From Streptomyces sp. NBC_01478 (lineage in GTDB: Bacteria; Actinomycetota; Actinomycetes; Streptomycetales; Streptomycetaceae), in assembly GCF_036227225.1 (NCBI RefSeq), contig NZ_CP109444.1, positions 8,661,501 through 8,725,500 of the forward strand: a stretch of 64,000 nt of DNA, given 5' to 3'. Numbering within the stretch: the first letter of the stretch is position 1; every line of letters starts with the position of its first letter. The notes beneath the pieces are model-generated. The model worked only from the letters and a program-made list of their open reading frames with translations, was not told the origin of the DNA and did not search any database. A program made the translations under genes and the position numbers. Below, piece after piece: positions 61,201 to 64,000 of this stretch.

Positions 61201-64000
61201 CCGCCCCTTCGACGACAAGCCCCTCCGGCTCCGGCGCCCCGGCGAACGCCCCGACGCCGGGCGGCCCGGTCGACACGGACGGCACGGACGGCACGGACGG
61301 CACCTCGGATCCGCAGAACACCCAGAACATCCAGAACGTCCAGAACACCCAGAACACGCCTGGCTCCCCGTCCGATCCGGCCGCGGCACCCGCCCCCACA
61401 TCCGCCGACGACACCGCGCCCACCCCCGCCGCAGACCCCCGTCTCGCCCAGCAGATCGGCGAAGTCACCGCCGAGGTCGCCGAGTTGGACGCCAAGCTCA
61501 CCGCGGCGCGGGACGGGCTGGAGCGGGACCGTGCCACGCTCGACGACACCAAGGCCGGCCTGGAGCGTGACGAGGCGGCCCTGGGGGAGGCGCGGGCGCA
61601 GCTCCCCGGCGCCCGGGACGCGGTCGGCCCCCTGCGTGCGGCCGCCGGCACGGCCCGCGGGCAGGCCCGGGCCGCGGCGCTCGACCACGACGACGCACGC
61701 GAGACCCACGAGCAGGCGGAGCAACTGCTCCGCGACATCGACGCCCGGATCGACAACGCCGTCGGCAGGCGCATCGACGCCGTGGCCCGCCGGGCGGCGG
61801 CGGAGACCCAACTGCCGGGCACGACCGGCCGGGTGCTGGCCGCCGGCCCCTCGACGCTGCCCACATCACACTCGACGCTGGCCTCCATCGCCCCGCGCTG
61901 GCCGGGTTCGGGCCGCCCCCGCACGGCGGGCCCCTCCACCGGCAACACACCGGGCCCCGACGACGGGGCCACCTCCACGGGCGGCGACTCCACCACCGGG
62001 AACGGGAACTCGGGGGGCGGCAACCCTTCGGACGCGACCACGGACGCGACCACGTCCGACACGACGTCCCTCGTCCCGCCGAAGGACACCCCGTCGAAGG
62101 ACACCCCGCCGAAGGACACCCCGTCGACGGGTGGCGCCGACACCACGGGCGGGAACCAGGGCAGCACGTCCGGCGACCACGGCACGACCTCCGGCCAGGA
62201 CAAGCAGAACGACAGCGACAGCGCGTTCGACGCCCTGGTCGGCAACACCACCACGTCCGGGAACCTCGGCGTCAACTCGGGTGAGGGCAGCGGCAGTACG
62301 TCCGCCGACCCGCACGGCGCACCGGCGCACACGGACGCGGCCACCCCCACCCCGGACGAAGCCGAGTCCAAGGCCAAGACCGATGCCAAGGGCAAGGGCA
62401 AGGCCCAGGACGACGCCGACCTGACGGCACCCCACCGCACGGCGTCCCAGCCCGAGCCCTTCCAGGTGCGGGCGCCACGAGGCCGTTCGATCCCGACCCT
62501 CGGCGACGGCCGGTGCATGCTCTACGCGTTCATCGGCACCGACCCGGAGCGGGTCCGCGACCGGCTGCCCGGACTGCGTACCGAGGCTCCGCAGACCTAC
62601 GCCTGGCTCGGCGACCCGGCCCAAGTCCGCGCCGGGCTGGCCGAGTTCACCCGGTGGAACGCCGGGGCCAACACCCGGATGCCCCAGGCCGGCCGCCATC
62701 TGATGGTCGCCGCCGACCGCCTGCGCACCCTCGCCGACAACCGACTGCGCACCGCGCGCAGCGACCGCCCGCTGCCGCACGAGGTGGTGGGCCAGGTACG
62801 GCAGACGCTCGCGGGATGGTTCGAGAACCGTACGGCGGCCATGAACCGGCCCCAACTCCTGGCGACCCTCGACGAGTACGGCATCGCGGGGGTGACGGAG
62901 CCGGAGCAGTTGGACGATCTCTCGACCCGTTACACCGTGGCGCGGACCGGGAACGGCGAGACCGTCCCGGCGGGGACGGGCGTCCGGGACATGTTCGCGT
63001 ATCTGCGGGACACCGGCCAACTGCCCACGCTGACCGACCTGTCCGACGACCAGCTCCGCACGGTGCTCGGCCACGGATACACCGTCAGCACCGCCCAGTT
63101 CACCGACACCGAACTGCGCCACGCGCGCCGCGCCGTCCGGAACTGGGCAGTGGTGTACAGCCGCGACGAGGGCGAGTTGTTCCTCCCGCTGTTGGCGGAC
63201 ACCCTGGACGTGGCCGTGGACGTACTGGTGCCGAACCCGACGACCGGCCTCGGCAGCGTCACCCGCGTCGGCTCACACGCGGCCACCCGGGTCCTGGAGG
63301 TCCACTACACGAGGCGCCCGGACCACTACAGCGCCACCGACGCCGGCCCCCTCGTCGAGGACCCGACGGCCATCACCCCGCCGAACGCTCCCCGGGGTCC
63401 CGAGGACGCCAACAGCGTTCAGCCGGACGGCCGTTACCGTCCCGCGCCCACCCGCGACGCGGACGAGGACCGTCCCGCGACTCAGGTCACCGACCCCGCT
63501 CCGAAGGACACGTGGTTCGGTCTGCGCCCGCATGCCCGTCCCGCTGTCCACAGCACGGAGCGGTTCGATCCGCACGCGGACCAGTCCGACGCGCCCCGCC
63601 CGGGCGTCCTGAGCGGTGCGACGACGCTCATCCGTACGCAGGTCCGTCGTATTCAGGCGCCGAACGGTCAGTGGGTCCGGGACTACACGCTCAACCTCCC
63701 GGTCACCACCACGAACCCGGATCTCACCCAGCAGCTCAACTCGCGCATCACCGGCCTGCTGGACGCGCACATCAACTCCGGCCTGGGGCTACCGAGTTCA
63801 GGGGACCAGCTCCACGTCACCCTCAACCTGATCGACGCCCCGGCCCACCCTGAAGCCATCACCCTTACCAGCACGTCCGACCCGGCCCGTGCTGACCAAC
63901 TCCACCTGGACACGGGCCACTCGGACGCGGACCTCCTCCACGAAGTCCTGCACTACCTGGGTCTGCCGGACGAACAGCGCGACAACGACTTCCTGTTGCG
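52215..64000 (+). CDS. Giant T7SS-associated multidomain protein (3' end beyond window)
   Basis: The frame stays open from ATG 52215 to the window end: 3928 codons, no stop. Residues 1-235 are a helical domain like the CpnT-type WXG100-like N-terminus, with hydrophobic helices near 113-136 and 174-193. A Thr/Pro/Asn linker (266-303) and a ~400-residue Ser/Thr/Asn/Gly low-complexity tract follow. A metalloprotease-like module has HEVGHQLGLRDE (H899, E900, H903, D909). Residues 1384-2726 hold about five degenerate beta-rich units, then two coiled coils (about 2860-3000, 3075-3205). An OTU-like cysteine-protease motif GDGRC (C3434) has its His in DHY (H3704). A second HExxH module (H3909, D3919) starts the lost C-terminus. 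I infer a secreted polymorphic toxin or wall protease. Confidence 0.85.
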   Translation, partial: MTIHATPQLNNLLFVLIGEKFLQADEDMAYANGKPYERLGRRMRDLSDLIEQTAGGVGRALPPQVGNNYVRAMHMFLDTDGVNYLKEFADQLDGIGQSRTKSSMDIMESKWQIIAELVRLLIELMIIAVLSAFTGGSASSQAAVAKARSRVAILTVMDWLLKKTHLLPSLTEAIEEAFTTFAVRLAMMLGAPKGRRPNGFDWSQIVQDGVFGAFTGLFHGLLNDVGKYLKKNLKNIFNGHNPFKDVSGNGTKFNNHKFDNPDVNTKPNPKPNPTPNPKTTPTPTPTPHVTPTPTPTPTPKPKSFGDKVKHELGEDFEHFVTEGGAEMLGEIATASIYGFPIDPLNTFLGGGLSSVSERHLGQGASELGGKFNFNAPAPVNTLGTANIPDESDSDSGSSKNNSSSNSSTTVDSPTTTTGPGSVNTTSNNGSSSTVNTPQRTSTTTPPPRSTDLDTEVTDIDTHLDEVKVDGGDLQSNLPHGTTTTSGGGGSPSSTPTRTPEQVVDTGGTDEAQETGQQGDTSQQGDTTDTSTPVSSTDVPVAPVASGPNSSVVPPSTGTNTTGSGVPTQSGTNSGNPASGSGTPSNSGGNPRTTTSGRPENTTSDGNGSTTSTDGTDTTHSTDTSPNSDSGVDSNTGTDTDTNAGTDTNAGTDTNAGTDPAPLPSNTHTGSDLPTPVTTTSNNAPPTTSSAPDSDPAPETVPSAHSGTGTPAPEPVHTSSELSSDPVPDNTPTPTPAPAPVVLTPSVNPNTAPEPGSYADARAGATPSERSHTWVDPVSRPLGADGTRTQYVVRAGFAVRRFSHDGEPVTDLTVTYRLTGNPGLGPQVDGVQQRLTDGVQRVFNTPGHRLGDGSRLHVTVVPAAPGETAHLDVTLTDPADESPATHHSWPADISDSDLAHEVGHQLGLRDESGFDSAAPHRGGTASLMGDPTLFTPASDPAYPSGGLRPRHLALIGTLVGDPADDPRSTGTGPRGPVKGAPGADPPAPVKPTTDAADTAPTPVATTSTTSTLPTHTVPAETVTETVPETETVPAVPPVPDITLTTPEGDTTTPTEVVPGGGRRPSYLGGYGQRHDGQMGLVQMEPFSPDLVDGLHHQVLNALGRRDPRPGDPVLAQLRDVLSEQQLTQHMPYLRSLGGHRITVTVDGVSRQVDVRLTLGDRRPSVRQGSLDPSDPDKHVERRGYGTREIVSSQPSGTFSTLPVPWTGTFPIATEGPVRGVEVALAATITHNQAGGSTTVTQVVQTTSAQRSNEPSRAYDFTDNWQVRVDAPAPDTTVGNTTDATDTAVVVAAPDPAHDWGQAEQHGSVTVWFPQHLVDADSDPGQGLPTPADVKTLPIYGVDSVLNPRRLYEGAAEHFRDDLDTTSSAQLAEFLDESILRGTLPMQVEGGLYSPVLTDARGRTVGMMRLDAEVTRNTPVAKSLDKKINLESHVVNTVKNDQNTSFSSGVNLSGSVGPSLTSDHDAGHPNASHGIGGTVNGKVTTGLAAQNAFGTSAQAGTMHAVRTNRSHLLTEADVSYTLTLIRPDGSTYAYAPGTWTHALDMRVLSAEDAAGHPPTEDEIRALPHELATLESIGQSTAPLGVDQDNAKPLFDDAETWLRDQGFLPPPEGAPRRSRLPDEALVQAQLNNLRRLEELRSPLGLRAATDSMVDGGHSLFLEIPGVTGRRRVRLELGAQHDPSRDVEHRTVLPDVQVMGLAATSAGGTGRLGNTYGLGGGVGAGITGPTPHGGAWTLSGTGDYQYVGQATLGNTTGTTHGHDQFFIGSGQDTHEFAVPARLTLDLYEGSGQEPARRFGEVQPPRAEGDVEAGVQPPGVRGVAGMIRLAVPHGRTLETAEAAPAGEPYTVRRPTPQDTQRLAMTDAQGVPQQGVVRVPDDALIDVVRGSAALEDAFRRIVTGVGADANPNANANAGNGNNAGVDPAARPGPVSRLVDGVTGFLSSSLVGSPAADTTTVGAESRITALSPGSLIGRGHQMFSGTYVVEGLTLPGLGADGQLAIEIEAVAHTPRLTQSVNQYLETGISTTDSAQQLKGLSKTHQFGLGGSATQNNPPSPTPVNGQPAAPAPTPSRFNPSGRYQYDSKTDRPDTLSSSTATNRTPTQSGLQHRITADVTYLIRVRSGHRNVLANTFGFGPGEDITLAVDVPRGLQFLMTESQLRRDGRWMGAFNPALPAPSTTGLTRPTLPSRYVHDGTLGLATVNSVTEFSDPGAGPQPNRGTEQRARLHRETRELVERYAPGVTTPGHASYLPGVAALIADNTGVAGKRALIGRGNGQARFSFRHHRFAGAALVEVTFSARPTTTPEGRGAVLGTAVPGDKSGIEQSGSHTAEGRSFSSPVNRQHRFTGNPTARFSRPDADDRTDRLGPSGHLVRSTGKSARQGRTAEDRYWLRTDSAADFDNLDYELVATVRVTMVTDWPPNVLGALVQRGILAWDDADAPTRSWLSRTLSGELGGQVRVPARVSLRFTGSETDRPAPPPPPPPSLSRVDPRQLPAAQPALRDADLFHPTGNVPVYGFDAWSELYTALDQVAPGTGSGWRSQPASTSDENASVRLGELIQAGTLSLDNPRQVGGMLSGMPGAYPLRNAPDQRPTLTVSLYRPTVVSDGGDIAIDRLRISSRNSSTVSGGDTTTGLSLPFVMSADDPDRNLLGATPPVIQRPVDASGFGSGVSGGRRDWLKTGSTSLPADGRGTRSYEVRADVHIEVSGPDGVRHVTGTATIRIEERDALGHGITDPRPVPQVYDLPAVLTAGTANTPQDWAATPLRDVRTALEEGVDRSDKGFQFWVATGPDPDGSRLTLALYTASRAARDNGRPVELVTRGPEGLRIWSFDPDGKLTAPPAAGTDNAAPGTGGSVPGSTTGVPALDQAWTAFEDAAAAFDRAHGDHDRALADEGVQRDLRHDAESTLNEAATELRDAADEATRTDTAATTAEQNADQAEQKLRDLTDRTKALVGGISRARLTIGSLTDAVSAGQRAEIQLNAQLKTARRNLTELTARAAAPSTTSPSGSGAPANAPTPGGPVDTDGTDGTDGTSDPQNTQNIQNVQNTQNTPGSPSDPAAAPAPTSADDTAPTPAADPRLAQQIGEVTAEVAELDAKLTAARDGLERDRATLDDTKAGLERDEAALGEARAQLPGARDAVGPLRAAAGTARGQARAAALDHDDARETHEQAEQLLRDIDARIDNAVGRRIDAVARRAAAETQLPGTTGRVLAAGPSTLPTSHSTLASIAPRWPGSGRPRTAGPSTGNTPGPDDGATSTGGDSTTGNGNSGGGNPSDATTDATTSDTTSLVPPKDTPSKDTPPKDTPSTGGADTTGGNQGSTSGDHGTTSGQDKQNDSDSAFDALVGNTTTSGNLGVNSGEGSGSTSADPHGAPAHTDAATPTPDEAESKAKTDAKGKGKAQDDADLTAPHRTASQPEPFQVRAPRGRSIPTLGDGRCMLYAFIGTDPERVRDRLPGLRTEAPQTYAWLGDPAQVRAGLAEFTRWNAGANTRMPQAGRHLMVAADRLRTLADNRLRTARSDRPLPHEVVGQVRQTLAGWFENRTAAMNRPQLLATLDEYGIAGVTEPEQLDDLSTRYTVARTGNGETVPAGTGVRDMFAYLRDTGQLPTLTDLSDDQLRTVLGHGYTVSTAQFTDTELRHARRAVRNWAVVYSRDEGELFLPLLADTLDVAVDVLVPNPTTGLGSVTRVGSHAATRVLEVHYTRRPDHYSATDAGPLVEDPTAITPPNAPRGPEDANSVQPDGRYRPAPTRDADEDRPATQVTDPAPKDTWFGLRPHARPAVHSTERFDPHADQSDAPRPGVLSGATTLIRTQVRRIQAPNGQWVRDYTLNLPVTTTNPDLTQQLNSRITGLLDAHINSGLGLPSSGDQLHVTLNLIDAPAHPEAITLTSTSDPARADQLHLDTGHSDADLLHEVLHYLGLPDEQRDNDFLL
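54126..54179 (+). repeat. Short 18-bp tandem repeats in low-complexity linker
   Basis: Three units encoding GTDTNA-type hexapeptides within the Ser/Thr/Asp-rich linker of the giant gene; likely slippage-prone. Confidence 0.65.

Noticed and set aside
63860..63875. TTA trinucleotides inside the giant gene and others
   Set aside because: They fall across codon boundaries (e.g. CTT-ACC, CGT-TAC) and so are not leucine TTA codons.

Overview
The window is high-GC actinobacterial DNA, almost certainly from a Streptomyces chromosome. The evidence is a strong G/C third-position bias, GTG and TTG starts, 4-bp GTGA/ATGA gene overlaps, and gene families typical of the genus (SepF-like proteins, DUF5999, DUF6299, a Streptomyces-style type VII secretion locus). 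There are no insertion sequences, tRNAs, rRNAs or CRISPR arrays. It reads as conserved core chromosome on the left and a large type VII secretion (T7SS) locus on the right.

Left part (1-12,900). A fused molybdopterin nitrate reductase/CysJ-type flavoprotein is followed by a SepF-like division protein, an AAA-type ATPase overlapping a MazG-like pyrophosphohydrolase, a short protein carrying the only in-frame TTA (bldA-type) codon I found, and a very small antisense-oriented gene. Then come an F420-dependent oxidoreductase, an MFS exporter divergent from its probable TetR repressor, and two ABC ATPases. Bases 1-120 lie downstream of the nitrate reductase and hold no supportable feature.

Middle (12,900-34,400). 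Two very large FtsX/MacB-type permeases converge on the two ABC ATPases. They are followed by the Hen1-Pnkp RNA-repair operon, an NAD-kinase-like gene overlapping an SPFH/band-7 gene, arginine deiminase and ornithine carbamoyltransferase, an anti-sigma-type HATPase, and the sulfate-activation operon cysC-cysD-cysN. A PaaX-type regulator, a DUF5999 small protein, a secreted DUF6299 protein and a membrane protein with a bulb-type lectin domain complete this part. Perfect hairpins separate most convergent pairs.

Right part (34,600-64,000). This is a complete-looking T7SS locus: a beta-helix/double CbxX AAA+ ATPase (in the EccA position), mycosin, EccC, EccD, EccB, two WXG100 proteins, an unrecognised 149-aa protein, a 1018-aa WXG-containing protein with two kinds of tandem repeat, a YbaB-like protein, a short WPG protein, and an open reading frame that runs off the window after 3928 codons without a stop. 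That giant protein has a helical CpnT-like N-terminus, long low-complexity linkers, two copies of a metalloprotease-like module (HExxHxxGxxD), an OTU-like cysteine protease motif pair and two coiled coils. I infer it is a secreted T7SS polymorphic effector and the 149/1018/YbaB/WPG genes are its co-secreted partners or chaperones. This 47.7-64 kb block is the most interesting part of the window.
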